Assembly: GCA_963698775.1 (NCBI GenBank)
Contig: CAVOSE010000010.1
Location: forward strand, 1-64,000
Direction: 5' to 3'
DNA length: 64,000 bases
Source of the DNA: Thiohalocapsa sp963698775
GTDB lineage: Bacteria; Pseudomonadota; Gammaproteobacteria; Chromatiales; Chromatiaceae
Shown here: piece by piece, positions 46,328 through 56,341 of the stretch
How the letters are laid out: each line of letters starts with the position of its first letter
How positions within the stretch are numbered: position 1 is the stretch's first letter
Notes under the pieces: generated by a model
Databases searched by the model: none
Seen by the model: only the letters and a program-made list of their open reading frames with translations
Told to the model about the DNA's origin: nothing
Translations under genes and position numbers: made by a program

Positions 46328-47473
46328 TCACGGATCAGCATCTTCAGTGTCATAGCCGCTCATCTCCACGTAACCGATGCCGGATTCGGAGCCACCGATG
46401 CGCACTGGCCCTTCCCAATACACCTGGTAGGTCGTCTCCCGTCCATCGAACTCACTGTCTGGCGTTACTGGGGACACCGACAGGTCGAGCGCGAATTCGG
46501 GGATGTCGATACGCCATTCCATAGGATAGCGTCGGCCAGTCTGCGGACTCCGCCAGTGGTCCAAGATATCGATACTGAAGTCTTGGGCACCAAGTAAGGC
46601 GGTGGAGCCGTTCTCAGCAAGGGTGCCCGAGGTCAGGACCGAACTCCCGTCACGCGGATCGAACAGGCGATAAAGCATGATGTCGCGGCCGTCTTCCAGC
46701 GACAGCGCGAACCAATCCCAGCCCAGTTCGAAGACCTCGAAATCGCCCCATTGGTGATCGAACCAGGCACTACCGGAACCGGAGACTCGCCGCTGTCCCT
46801 CGTTGCTGGTCAGCGTACCGCTGATATCCATCCGCGGCCGGCTGTAATAGTAACTCGACCCCGTGCGCTCGAAGCTCAGCAAACCGGTACCGCCCTGCAT
46901 GACCGGCGGGGCAACCGCGCTCAAACGCAGATCCCAGCGCTGATCGCCGACCTGGAACCGGAGTTCATCCTGACCGTCCGCGCCACGCATCACCCAGTCG
47001 GCCAGTTTGAAATCGAAGCTGTTTTCGGTCCCGGACGACGGGTTGCCGGGGGTGCGGCGCTGGTCGGTCGCATGCGCCAAGGTCTGATGATCGACGACGG
47101 AGACGTGCGCAACCGAGTGCGTCGCAAGGGCATTGACGAGAAAGACGACGAAGTGAAAGCTGAAACGCTCGCCGGCGTCGTCTTGTACGTGGCCGTTGTA
47201 GTACCACCACTCGACGTAGTTGCTGTGTGGGGCGTCGTCGCGCGGCAAATCCACCAGCACCATGTCGTCGTTGCGCTCGTCGTACCAGACGTCCGCCGAC
47301 TGATTGACGGGGATGAGGCCCTGGTTAAAGAGCTCGTAGATACCAAACGCCACCACCGACAAGGCCAGGATTGCGGCAAGCAACCCCAACCGGCGCGACC
47401 GTCGCGACCGGCGGCGCCTGAAACGTCGTGCGGAGGCGAGCCGGCCACCAGACCCGGTCAATCGTCGCGCCAT
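46328..47473 (-). CDS. Membrane-anchored CrtC/AttH-like lipocalin-fold protein
   Basis: After an Arg-rich N-terminus and one membrane helix (LGLLAAILALSVVAFGIYEL), the protein reads LPRDDAPHSNYVEWWYYNGH, SGSGSAWFDHQWGDFEVFE and WDWFALSLEDGRDIMLYRLF. This is the AttH/CrtC two-lipocalin fold shared by carotenoid 1,2-hydratases and predicted secreted hydrolases. The membrane anchor and lack of other crt genes nearby favour an AttH-type envelope protein over a carotenoid enzyme. I chose the ATG at 47473 with GGAG upstream. Confidence 0.8.
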   Translation of the reverse strand: MARRLTGSGGRLASARRFRRRRSRRSRRLGLLAAILALSVVAFGIYELFNQGLIPVNQSADVWYDERNDDMVLVDLPRDDAPHSNYVEWWYYNGHVQDDAGERFSFHFVVFLVNALATHSVAHVSVVDHQTLAHATDQRRTPGNPSSGTENSFDFKLADWVMRGADGQDELRFQVGDQRWDLRLSAVAPPVMQGGTGLLSFERTGSSYYYSRPRMDISGTLTSNEGQRRVSGSGSAWFDHQWGDFEVFELGWDWFALSLEDGRDIMLYRLFDPRDGSSVLTSGTLAENGSTALLGAQDFSIDILDHWRSPQTGRRYPMEWRIDIPEFALDLSVSPVTPDSEFDGRETTYQVYWEGPVRIGGSESGIGYVEMSGYDTEDADP

Positions 47474-47813
47474 TACTTGACTCCGTTCCGCATGGACGAC
47501 GAGAGGTTCTCTATCGTTGGGGATTTTCAGGACCAATGTGTGCCAGCCCGTCGGCAAAAGTGCAGGGTTCTAACAACGCGCGATCGCTGTCAGCGATGGT
47601 ATCGCGAATTGGCGAGCATCGCTAATCTGCGCGGCGCCGGTTCAGGTCTGCGCAACTCGCATCAGGTAGCTCGTTCAGCACCGGCGGAACCCGGCACTAT
47701 CTGTGCGATACGACCAAGCAGGGCGGCTTGGCTGGGACCGCAGTCGTCCCGACATACGGGGGCGGGCGATCAGCGCCCCAACCACTTACGAGCCAACGCT
47801 GAGGAGACTGCCG
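47474..47813. other. Divergent gap before the dienelactone hydrolase gene
   Basis: No supported gene. It must hold promoters for both flanking genes; I see no clear operator. Confidence 0.5.
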
Positions 47814-48590
47814 ATGAAACCCATGACGAGCGCCTTTTTGCTCGCGGCCCTGCTGCCTGCCGCCGCCTTGGCCGAGATCAAGACCGAGACCATCGAATAT
47901 CAGGACGGCGAGACCACACTGAAGGGTCATCTGGTCTATGACGACAGCATCGAGGGCAAACGCCCCGGCGTAATCGTCGCCCACGAATGGTGGGGGCTGA
48001 ACGACTACGCCAAGCAGCGCGCGGAGATGCTGGCCGAGCTCGGCTACGTGGCCTTCGCGGTGGACATGTACGGCGACGACAAGGTCACCAGCCACGCGCC
48101 GGACGCCAAGGGCTGGATGCAGCAGATCACCGGCAACGTCGATGCCTGGCAGGCACGCGCCATGGCCGGCTTGGAGATCTTGAAGGGCAGTGAGCGGGTA
48201 GACGCCGACAAGCTCGCCGCGGTCGGCTACTGCTTCGGTGGCGCCACCGTGATGCAGATGGCCTACGCCGGCGCCGATCTGGACGGCGTGGTGAGTTTCC
48301 ACGGCTCGCTGCCGCCGGCCCCCGAAGGTGCCGAGATCAAGGCCAAGGTACTGGCCGCGCACGGCTACGACGACGGGTTCGTGCCGGCGGAGAAGGTAGC
48401 GGCCTTCGAGCAGTCCCTGGCCGCGACCGGTGCCGATTGGCAGTTGGCGGTGTACAGCGGTGCCCGCCACGCCTTTACTAATCCCAATGCCGGTGACTAC
48501 GGCATCGACATGATTCAGTACAACGCCGAGGCGGATCAGCGCTCCTGGGCACTGATGCAGTCGTTTCTCGACGAAGTGTTTGCTGACTAA
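47814..48590 (+). CDS. Exported dienelactone hydrolase family protein
   Basis: A signal peptide (PMTSAFLLAALLPAAALA) precedes an alpha/beta hydrolase with the DLH triad: Cys in VGYCFGGATVM, Asp in GYDDGFVP and His in GARHAFTNP. The oxyanion region reads VIVAHEWWGLN. GAGGAG lies 7 bases before the ATG at 47814. It is periplasmic; the substrate is unknown. Intact, 258 residues. Confidence 0.88.
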   Translation: MKPMTSAFLLAALLPAAALAEIKTETIEYQDGETTLKGHLVYDDSIEGKRPGVIVAHEWWGLNDYAKQRAEMLAELGYVAFAVDMYGDDKVTSHAPDAKGWMQQITGNVDAWQARAMAGLEILKGSERVDADKLAAVGYCFGGATVMQMAYAGADLDGVVSFHGSLPPAPEGAEIKAKVLAAHGYDDGFVPAEKVAAFEQSLAATGADWQLAVYSGARHAFTNPNAGDYGIDMIQYNAEADQRSWALMQSFLDEVFAD

Positions 48591-48645
48591 GGGTGGGAGA
48601 GAACAGCGACCGAGCGTATGCGCTCTACCGATGCTCAACTGACTT

Positions 48646-48813
48646 CACCCTACATTCGGCGATTCTCTCGCTAGGATCAACGGACTGCGCGCACGTAGGG
48701 GCGACTTTAGTCGCTCGGAAAGCGCCAGCCGGGCGACTGAAGTCGGCCCTGCAGCGAAGCCAGCCAGGCGACTGAAGTCGCCCCTACAATCGAAGCAACG
48801 ATCGGATTTTAGG
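48646..48813. repeat. MITE-like palindromic element, copy 1
   Basis: It runs from CACCCTACATTCGGCGATT to GATCGGATTTTAGG, with inverted-type ends like those of copies at 52623 and 60794. Inside are three GCGACT-(T/G)-AGTCGC palindromes bordered by GTAGGGG/CCCCTAC. It is the most diverged and longest copy (168 bp). Confidence 0.65.
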
Positions 48814-48827
48814 TTCGAGAAGGCCCC

Positions 48828-50306
48828 ATGCCCGAAACCGTCCTGGTCTGGTTCAGACGCGATCTGCGCCTGGCCGACAATCCAGCGCTGTGTCAGGCGC
48901 TCGCCCGGTGCGAGCGCGTCATCCCTGTCTATATTCACGCCCCCGAGGAAGAACAGCCCTGGCAGCCCGGTGCGGCGTCGCACTGGTGGCTGCACCACAG
49001 CCTGACGGCGCTGGCCGATCGGCTGGCGGCGCTCGGCTCGCGCTTGATCGTCGCCGAGGGCGAAAGCCTGACGACGCTACGCCGACTGATCCGCGTAACC
49101 GGTGCTAGCCAATGCCTGTGGAATCGGCTCTACGACCCGGCTCTGGTTCAGCGGGACACCGAGATCAAACAGGCACTGCGCGCGGACGGCGTGCGTTGCG
49201 ACAGCTTCAACGCCTCGATGCTGCTGGAGCCCTGGCAGGTCAAGACCGGCGCCGGGGCGCCCTACCGTGTGTTCACCCCGTACTGGCGGCGCTGCCTGCC
49301 GGAACTCGCCAACCTCGGCACCCCGCTACCCCCGCCGCCGGCCCTGCCGCCGGTGCCGGATGCTGTCTCGTCGCTGCCGGTAAATGCGTTGGAGTTGTTG
49401 CCCAACATCCGCTGGGATCATGGCCTGCGCGATACCTGGCAGCCCGGCGAGGCTGGTGCCACGGCGAGGCTCGACGCCTTCATCGCCGGCCCAATCACCG
49501 CCTATGGCGAGGGCCGGGAGTTTCCGGGTAAAGCTGGCACCTCGGCCTTGTCGCCGCATCTGCATTTCGGCGAACTTAGCCCACGCGCGCTCGTCGCCGC
49601 CGTTCACGCCGAGGGATTCAGTGACAACGCCGACGCGGCACACTTCATTCGAGAACTGGGCTGGCGGGATTTTAGCTATCAAATGTTGTACCACTTCCCG
49701 CACACGCCTTCCGAGCCGCTGGACCCGAAGTACGCCGACTTCCCCTGGCGCGATGACCCCAATGGCCGACTATTGCACGCCTGGCAGCGGGGCCGCACCG
49801 GAGTCCCGATCGTCGACGCCGGCATGCGCGAACTCTGGCATACCGGCTGGATGCACAACCGCGTGCGCATGATCGTCTCGTCCTTCCTGACCAAGAATCT
49901 GCGCCTGCCCTGGCAGCAGGGTGCGCGCTGGTTCTGGGACACCCTGGTGGATGCGGACCTGGCCAGCAACACCCAGGGCTGGCAGTGGAGCGCCGGCTGC
50001 GGCGCCGATGCCGCGCCCTACTTTCGCGTCTTCAACCCGGTGCGTCAGGGCGAGCGCTTCGATCCGAAGGGCGCCTACGTGCGCCGCTGGTGCCCGGAGC
50101 TGGCGCGACTACCGGACAAATTGATCCATCAGCCATGGGAAGCGAAACCGGCGATACTGGCGCAGATCGGGCTGCGATTGGGGCCGGATGCAAGGGACCA
50201 TTACCCTCGCCCGCTCGTGGACCTGAAGCAGTCGCGCGCCGAGGCGCTGGCCGCCTATGACCGAATCAAACGGGGCGCGGTCGACAACAACGACCCGGTG
50301 GGTTGA
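48828..50306 (+). CDS. phrB: Deoxyribodipyrimidine photolyase
   Basis: A light-driven repair enzyme for cyclobutane dimers. The N-terminal antenna domain reads VLVWFRRDLRLADNPAL. The FAD domain reads GTSALSPHLHFGELSPRAL, FIRELGWRDFSYQMLYHFP, GVPIVDAGMRELWHTGWMHN and LASNTQGWQWSAGCG. Intact, 492 residues, CPD class I-type. It starts 15 bases after a MITE-like element, so that element may supply or disturb its promoter. Confidence 0.96.
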   Translation: MPETVLVWFRRDLRLADNPALCQALARCERVIPVYIHAPEEEQPWQPGAASHWWLHHSLTALADRLAALGSRLIVAEGESLTTLRRLIRVTGASQCLWNRLYDPALVQRDTEIKQALRADGVRCDSFNASMLLEPWQVKTGAGAPYRVFTPYWRRCLPELANLGTPLPPPPALPPVPDAVSSLPVNALELLPNIRWDHGLRDTWQPGEAGATARLDAFIAGPITAYGEGREFPGKAGTSALSPHLHFGELSPRALVAAVHAEGFSDNADAAHFIRELGWRDFSYQMLYHFPHTPSEPLDPKYADFPWRDDPNGRLLHAWQRGRTGVPIVDAGMRELWHTGWMHNRVRMIVSSFLTKNLRLPWQQGARWFWDTLVDADLASNTQGWQWSAGCGADAAPYFRVFNPVRQGERFDPKGAYVRRWCPELARLPDKLIHQPWEAKPAILAQIGLRLGPDARDHYPRPLVDLKQSRAEALAAYDRIKRGAVDNNDPVG

Positions 50307-50318
50307 TGACGATCCGCC

Positions 50319-50345
50319 CGTAGGGTCCGCTGTGCGGACCCTACG
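50319..50345. repeat. Perfect 12-bp inverted repeat
   Basis: CGTAGGGTCCGC-TGT-GCGGACCCTACG lies just after the photolyase stop codon; it could end the photolyase transcript or be a REP-type repeat. Confidence 0.7.
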
Positions 50346-50349
50346 CATC

Positions 50350-50372
50350 AAAAAAGCCGCCCGAGGGCGGCT
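50350..50372 (-). terminator. Rho-independent terminator
   Basis: Read on the minus strand: AGCCGCCC-TC-GGGCGGCT followed by TTTTT. It lies 28 bases after the stop of the minus-strand gene at 50400. Confidence 0.88.
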
Positions 50373-50399
50373 CTGCGATGCACCACGGCATGTAACGCG

Positions 50400-50963
50400 C
50401 TACTTGACGGTGACTTCGCCGCTGATCTCGTTGCGGAAGGTTGCCACCACGCCGTCGCCGACCTTGAGTTCGTCCAGCAGCTCCTTTTCCTGCACCGGGA
50501 AGGTACGCGTGGTCTCTGCACCCTTGATTGTGACGGTGCTCGCACCCTTGTCGATGCCGACGATCTTGCCGTACAGGGTCAGGGTGTCGGTGATGGTACC
50601 GGCAGGTTTGTCGCTCCCCGGCACACCCTCGACCTGGGTGCTGCCCTCGGCGCCCATGGCGCCGGCATCACGGCCCGTTTGCAGTTCGATCAGTGCCGTA
50701 GTGGTCTCGGTGATGCTGACCATATCGCCAATCTTGATCTGATCCAGGCGCTTCACCTCCGGTGGCACGTGCAGGACCTCGAAGCTACCGTCCGCAGTCT
50801 TCAGCGTCATCATGCGTGTGTCGGTATTGACGACCATGACCTCGCCAGCGATCGTGCTCTGCATGGCCTCTGCCACCACCGGCTCGGTGGTGAGATCGAC
50901 CTGGGCGAAGGCGGGACCCGCCAGGACCGCGCTCAGCGCGGCAGCGGAAACAACGAATTTCAT
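50400..50963 (-). CDS. Exported hypothetical beta-rich protein
   Basis: A signal peptide (MKFVVSAAALSAVLAGPAFA) precedes a domain with two similar halves, each with a G-(E/K)-(V/I)-x-x-(V/I)-(N/D) start: AGEVMVVNTDTRMMTLKTAD and YGKIVGIDKGASTVTIKGAE. Each half ends with a (K)-(I/V)-GD turn (IKIGDMVSI, LKVGDGVVATF). This looks like a duplicated small beta barrel. The function is unknown. A TTG two codons upstream is the alternative start. A strong terminator follows. Confidence 0.75.
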   Translation of the reverse strand: MKFVVSAAALSAVLAGPAFAQVDLTTEPVVAEAMQSTIAGEVMVVNTDTRMMTLKTADGSFEVLHVPPEVKRLDQIKIGDMVSITETTTALIELQTGRDAGAMGAEGSTQVEGVPGSDKPAGTITDTLTLYGKIVGIDKGASTVTIKGAETTRTFPVQEKELLDELKVGDGVVATFRNEISGEVTVK

Positions 50964-51068
50964 GGACAATTGACTGACTCCTCAGGATGACGAACAAAGC
51001 ATAAAGGCCGCGGCAGGCTATAACGCCCGTCGGCTTGGCGCAAGCATCGCACGAAAGCCACATCGCCC

Positions 51069-51157
51069 GTGGGAGCGGCTTGCAGCCGCGATTGAGCCGC
51101 GATTGAGCCGCGAAAGGATTCGCTGCCGTGGCTGTCGCGATTGCAAATCGCTCCCAC
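51069..51157. repeat. REP-like composite repeat (GTGGGAGCG ... CGCTCCCAC)
   Basis: Outer arms GTGGGAGCG and CGCTCCCAC enclose GCTTGCAGCCGCGATT and two direct GAGCCGCGATT copies. It resembles REP/BIME elements with extragenic location. Confidence 0.7.
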
Positions 51158-51321
51158 GCTCAGGCCGTGAACAGGTCCATGAATCGGTTAACGGGCATGA
51201 CCATGAGCGCCCGTTCGTCCTAGCACACTTTTTAGACCCACTGGGACTAGCCCTTGGTAAAGCGGGCCTCCAGCCCGCTCAGGAACTGGGAGGACCTTGT
51301 TCGAGCGGACCACCTATCGGA

Positions 51322-52491
51322 TCAGAAGATATCCCCGGGCACGCGTACCCAGCCTTCCATGAGGACCCGAGCACTGCGGCTCATGACCACCTTCTCGATG
51401 CGCCACTCGCCGTCTGACTCGGTCGCCGCGGCGCCGACCTTCAGTGTGCCGGAGGGGTGGCCGAAGGTGACGGTGTCACGGGCGCCACCGCCAGCAGCCC
51501 GGTTCACCAGGGTGCCGGGGATGGCCGCGGCACTGGCGATGGCCACGGCGGCGGTGCCCATCATGGCGTGGTGCAGCTTGCCCATGGAGAGGGCGCGGAC
51601 GTTGAAATCGATGTCCGCGGCCTTGATCGACTTGCCGCTGGAGGCGGTGTAGTCCTTCGGCGCGGCGCAAATGGCCACCTTTGGGGTGTGCTGACGGGCG
51701 GCGGCCTCGGAGACGTCGCTGATCAGCCCCATGCGCACCGCGCCGCGGGCACGAATGGTCTCGAAGCGTTCCAGAGCCGCCGGATCAGCGTTGATGGCCT
51801 CCTGCAGCTCGGTGCCGTCGTAGCCTAGATCCTCCGCCTTGAGGAAGATGGTGGGGATGCCGGCGTTGATCATCGTGACTTCGAAGGTGCCGACGCCGGG
51901 CACCGTCAGCTCGTCGGTCAGGTTGCCGGTGGGGAACACCGCCTCGCCCGCGTCGATGGGACTGACGAATTCCACCGGCACCTCGGCGGCAGGGAAGGTC
52001 ACACCGTCCAGCTCGAAATCGCCGGTCTCCTGGACCGCGCCGTTCGTGATCGGCACTTGGTTGACGATGGTCTTGCCGATGTTCTTCTGCCACACGCGCA
52101 CGGCACAAACGCCGTTCTCAGGGATGCGCTCGGGGTCCACCAGGCCGTTCGCAACGGCGAATGCGCCGACCGCGGCGCTCAGGTTGCCGCAGTTGCCGGA
52201 CCAGTCGACGAAAGGCTTGTCGATGGACACCTGGCCGAACAGGTAGTCGACGTCGTGATCGGGCCGTTCGCTCTTGGCCAGGATCACGGTCTTGGAGGTA
52301 CTGGAGGTGGCGCCACCCATGCCGTCGGTGTGCTTGCCGTAGGGATCGGGGCTGCCGATCACCCGCAGCAACAGCCGGTCGCGGGCATCGCCGGGCACCT
52401 GGGCGGCCTCGGGCAGATCGGTGAGCTTGAAGAAGACACCTTTGCTGGTACCTCCGCGCATGTAGGTTGCGGGGATCTTGATTTGGGTCAT
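51322..52491 (-). CDS. prpF: 2-methylaconitate cis-trans isomerase PrpF
   Basis: PrpF isomerises the AcnD product so that AcnB-type enzymes can continue the methylcitrate cycle. Family blocks: IPATYMRGGTSKGVFFKLTD, YGKHTDGMGGATSSTSKTV, DWSGNCGNLSAAVGAFA, INAGIPTIFLKAEDLGYDG and MGKLHHAMMGTAAVA. GNCGN holds one catalytic Cys. I chose the internal ATG at 52491. Intact. It is separated from acnD by a toxin-antitoxin pair and repeats. Confidence 0.94.
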   Translation of the reverse strand: MTQIKIPATYMRGGTSKGVFFKLTDLPEAAQVPGDARDRLLLRVIGSPDPYGKHTDGMGGATSSTSKTVILAKSERPDHDVDYLFGQVSIDKPFVDWSGNCGNLSAAVGAFAVANGLVDPERIPENGVCAVRVWQKNIGKTIVNQVPITNGAVQETGDFELDGVTFPAAEVPVEFVSPIDAGEAVFPTGNLTDELTVPGVGTFEVTMINAGIPTIFLKAEDLGYDGTELQEAINADPAALERFETIRARGAVRMGLISDVSEAAARQHTPKVAICAAPKDYTASSGKSIKAADIDFNVRALSMGKLHHAMMGTAAVAIASAAAIPGTLVNRAAGGGARDTVTFGHPSGTLKVGAAATESDGEWRIEKVVMSRSARVLMEGWVRVPGDIF

Positions 52492-52622
52492 GTTGTAATC
52501 TCTGAGCAACGAAACAAGAAGACGGATAGACAACGGTCCGATCGTTGTCGTTGTCATAATCGAGGTGCCTATGGCAGCCAGGACTCTCCGGCACCCGACA
52601 GCCTCCCTGCCCGAGCTTTGAA

Positions 52623-52766
52623 GCTAAATGCGGCAGTTCGCATCGATAGCCTGGTCAGATCAATGCATTGCGCGCTCTAGGTAGGTGCGACTTCAGTCGC
52701 ACGGAAGGTATTGACTGGGCTAATAAATTCGCCCCTTCGCGCAGAGCAACTGCCGGATTTAGGGTG
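52623..52766. repeat. MITE-like palindromic element, copy 2
   Basis: A 144-bp element, inverted relative to copy 3 at 60794 and closely similar along its whole length. Ends are GCTAAATGCGGCAGTT and AACTGCCGGATTTAGGGTG, i.e. inverted repeats. Inside are a GTGCGACTTCAGTCGCAC palindrome and an AATAAATTCGCCCC half-palindrome. Confidence 0.85.
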
Positions 52767-52848
52767 AAAACATCAAGATCATGCGAATCGAGTTGCATCG
52801 GATTTTGTCGATTACAACACCGACAGCGGAAGTAGCGCCTATCAGGCG

Positions 52849-53298
52849 TCAGAATTGGTCGACGGAGAAGCCCATGGACCGGGCGGCATCCGCCATCACC
52901 GCGTCGGCCGTTGCAAGGGTTTCTAGCCCTAAGTGGCGGGCAACCGAGAGGTGCAGTGCATCCAGGGTTCGAAGCGGATGCTCGGGGTAGCGGCCGATGA
53001 GATTGACTGCATCGTCGAAGCGCGCATCGTCCACCGGTTGCAGGAGCAAGGCGCCGCTCGCAATATCGTCGAGTAACGCGGAGAAGAGGATCGCTTCAAG
53101 CCCGGCGTCAAAATCGCCCATACGCCGTCGGCGTGCCAACAAGCTGCGCATCTCCGTGCGCGTCAGGCTGCTGATGATTGCCGAGTCAAGTCCCTGCAGA
53201 TAGGCGACGAAAACATCGGAGCCTCGCTCGTTCACATACCATTTGGCCAGCGCGCTGGTGTCCAGATAGACCGCCGCTGAACTGGTCTTAGCGCTCAT
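52849..53298 (-). CDS. vapC: VapC-type PIN-domain toxin
   Basis: A ribonuclease toxin of about 149 residues. Catalytic acidic residues are seen in VYLDTSALAKWYVNE, SSLTRTEMRSLLARR and RTLDALHLSVARHLG, followed by LATADAVMADAA. It overlaps the antitoxin gene by 11 bases, so the pair is translationally coupled. Intact. Confidence 0.92.
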   Translation of the reverse strand: MSAKTSSAAVYLDTSALAKWYVNERGSDVFVAYLQGLDSAIISSLTRTEMRSLLARRRRMGDFDAGLEAILFSALLDDIASGALLLQPVDDARFDDAVNLIGRYPEHPLRTLDALHLSVARHLGLETLATADAVMADAARSMGFSVDQF

Positions 53299-53515
53299 CG
53301 CGCTCCGCTCGAATCAGGGCTTCCGAGGGCTCAGACACACGCGACATCCGGGCACGAAGATCGGCGTGATCCGGTCGCGCACGTGTGCCGGGCATCGGTA
53401 AGACACGCGCAATGGGCTTACCATGCCGGCTGATGACGAGTTCACCGGCGTCGGCCACGAGTTCGTCGAGACGTCCGATGGATGCTCGCATCTCGCGCAC
53501 GTTGACCTCTTTCAT
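53288..53515 (-). CDS. Phd/YefM-type antitoxin
   Basis: A 75-residue antitoxin: VNVREMRASIGRLDELVADA then GELVISRHGKPIARVLPMPG, the Phd/YefM fold, with a charged C-terminal tail that would bind the toxin. I chose the internal ATG at 53515. Confidence 0.9.
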   Translation of the reverse strand: MKEVNVREMRASIGRLDELVADAGELVISRHGKPIARVLPMPGTRARPDHADLRARMSRVSEPSEALIRAERDER

Positions 53516-53677
53516 CGCACCCTGCCCATTTGTGTCACAATTTTCTTGATTGCAGCACATTGCTGGAGGCGTGGCAAGCGATGACGCTGGCCTCACCACG
53601 GGACGCGCACGCAACAGCGCGTCGCTCGTTGCACGGGCCGGCTCGGAGGCCGGCGCTCCCGGAGTCGGGGCCAGTGC

Positions 53678-53712
53678 CGTAGGCTGGATTGAGGCGCGAA
53701 ACCCAGCCTACG
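53678..53712. repeat. Palindromic repeat (CGTAGGCTGG ... CCAGCCTACG)
   Basis: Perfect 10-bp arms around ATTGAGGCGCGAAAC; an extragenic repeat lying between the toxin-antitoxin pair and acnD. Confidence 0.75.
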
Positions 53713-53720
53713 ACCGCGCG

Positions 53721-56341
53721 TCAAGCCGCGGAGGCCAGAAAGTCCTGCGCGAAGCGTTGCAGCACGCCGCCGGCGGCGTAGACGCGGACCTCTTCGGCGG
53801 TATCCAGGCGACAGGTAACCGGGATCTCGACCTGTTCGCCGTTGGCCCGATGCATCACCACGGTGAGTTCGGCGCGCGGGGCCGGATCACCGATCACGTC
53901 GAAGGTCTCGGTGCCGTCGATGGCATAGGTCTGGCGGGTCTCGCCATCCTTGAACTGCAGCGGCAGCACGCCCATGCCGACGAGGTTGGTGCGGTGGATG
54001 CGCTCGAAGCCCTCGGCGATGATGGCCTCGACACCGGCTAGACGCACGCCCTTGGCGGCCCAGTCCCGCGACGAGCCCTGGCCGTAGTCTCTGCCTGCGA
54101 CGATGCACAGCGGCTGACTGCGGTTCATGTAGGTTTCGATGGCCTCCCACATACGCATCTGCTCGCCTTCCGGCTCGACCCGCGCCAGCGAGCCCTGGAT
54201 CTACCTCGCCGGTGTCGTCACGGCACATCTCGTTGAATAGCTTGGGGTTCGCGAAGGTGGCGCGCTGGGCGGTGAGGTGGTCGCCGCGGTGGGTGGCGTA
54301 GGAGTTAAAGTCCTCTTCCGGCAGGCCCATCTTGGTCAGGTATTCACCGGCGGCACTGGAGGCGAGGATGGCGTTCGACGGGGACAGATGGTCGGTGGTG
54401 ATGTTGTCGCCCAGCACCGCCAGTGGCCGCATGCCTTTCAGTGCCCGCTTACCTGCCAGGGCGCCTTCCCAGTAGGGGGGCCGGCGGATATAGGTGCTCT
54501 GCAGGCGCCAGTCGTAGAGCGGACTCTCAGCCTGCACGCGGATCCCCAGATCGAACATGGGGTTGTAGATCTGCTGGAACTGCTCTGGCTTCACGCAGGC
54601 CGCGACAATGGCGTCGATCTCCTCATCCGATGGCCAGATGTCCTTTAGCGTGACGGCATTGCCGTCGGCATCGGTGCCCAGCGCGTCCTGCTCGATGTCG
54701 AAGCGTATGGTGCCGGCGATGGCGTAGGCGACCACCAGCGGCGGCGAGGCCAGGAAGGCCTGCTTCGCATACGGGTGGATGCGGCCGTCGAAATTGCGGT
54801 TGCCCGACAAGACCGCGGTGGCGTACAGGTCGCGATCGATGATCTCCTGCTGGATCTTCGGGTCCAGGGCACCGCTCATGCCGTTACAGGTGGTGCAGGC
54901 GTAGCCGACGATGCCGAAGCCCAGTTTCTCGAGCTCAGACAACAGCCCCGCCTCTTCCAGGTACAGCTTGGCAACCTTGGAGCCCGGCGCGAACGAGGAC
55001 TTGACCCAGGGCTTGCGGGTCAGACCCAGTTGGTTGGCCTTGCGGGCCACGAGACCGGCGGCGACGACGTTGCGCGGATTGGAGGTGTTGGTGCAGGAGG
55101 TGATGGCGGCGATGATCACGGCGCCGTCGGGCATCTTGCCCTCGGCCTCCTCGGCCTTGGCGGCGTCCAGGTTGCCGGCGATACCACGCTCAGTGAGCGC
55201 ACTGGTCGGCAGACGGCGGTGGGGGTTGGACGGACCGGCCATGTTACGGCCCACGCTCGATAGGTCGAACTCCAGCACCCGCTCGTACTCGGCTCCCGCC
55301 AGATCGTCGGCCCACAGGCCGGTGGTCTTGGCGTAGGTCTCGACCAGTGCGACCTGCTCGGCATCGCGACCGGTGAGCCTCAGATAAGCGATGGTCTGCT
55401 CATCGATAGCGAACAGGCCGGCGGAGGCGCCGAACTCAGGGGTCATGTTGGAGATGGTAGCGCGGTCGCCGATGGTCAGGCCGCGGGCGCCGTCACCGAA
55501 GAACTCCAGATAGGCCGAGACCACCTTCGCGTTGCGCAGAAACTCGGTCAGCGCCAGCACGATGTCGGTGGCCGTGATGCCGGGTTGGCGTTTGCCGGTC
55601 AGCCTCACGCCGATGATTTCGGGTAGGCGCATCATGGTGGGGCGGCCGAGCATGACGGTCTCGGCCTCCAGGCCCCCCACGCCGATGGCGATGACGCCCA
55701 GCGAGTCGACGTGCGGCGTATGGGAGTCGGTACCGACACAGGTGTCCGGGAACGCCACCGGCCTTCCGTGCTCATCCGGGCGAATCTGAATCACCGGCGA
55801 CATCTTCTCCAGATTGATCTGGTGCATGATGCCGTTGCCCGCCGGGATCACGTCGACGTTGTCGAAGGCGGCCTTGCACCACTCGATAAAGTGGAACCGA
55901 TCGGCGTTGCGACGATCCTCAATGGCGCGGTTCTTGTCGAACGCGTCCGGGTCGAACCCCGGGGCCTCGACCGCCAGCGAATGGTCCACGATGAGCTGTG
56001 TGGGCACCACCGGGTTCACGTTGGCCGGGTCGCCGCCCTGCTCCGCGATGGCATCACGCAGGCCCGCCAGGTCCACCAACGCGGTCTGGCCCAGGATGTC
56101 GTGACAGACCACGCGCGCGGGGTACCAAGGAAAGTCCAGCTCACGCTTGGTGTCGATGATCTGCTTCAGCGAATCGGTCAGGGCATCGGGGTCGCAGCGA
56201 CGCACCAGTTGCTCGGCCAAAACGCGTCGCGGTGTAGGGCAGCTTGGCGTAGGCGCCGGGCTTGATGGCCTCGATGGCGGCGCGGGTGTCGAAGTAGTCC
56301 AGGTCGGTGCCCGGCAGGGATTTACGGTATTCGGTGTTCAT
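53721..56341 (-). CDS. acnD: Fe/S-dependent 2-methylisocitrate dehydratase AcnD, frame broken
   Basis: AcnD dehydrates 2-methylcitrate in the methylcitrate cycle. The frame starts MNTEYRKSLPGTDLDYFDTR, then after a break near 56222 reads LAEQLVRRCDPDALTDSLKQ. Aconitase motifs follow: CHDILGQTALVDLAGLRDA, CVGTDSHTPHVDSLG, AAITSCTNTSNPRNVV and VGYACTTCNGMSG (cluster cysteines). The swivel domain, after a second break near 54200, reads CIVAGRDYGQGSSRDWAAKG then FERIHRTNLVGMGVLPLQF. Both breaks are one base. It follows prpC on the same strand. Confidence 0.94.

Noticed and set aside
47697..48638. 313-residue minus-strand ORF opposite the dienelactone hydrolase
   Set aside because: The plus-strand gene has a signal peptide, ribosome site and catalytic triad; the ORF is a shadow.
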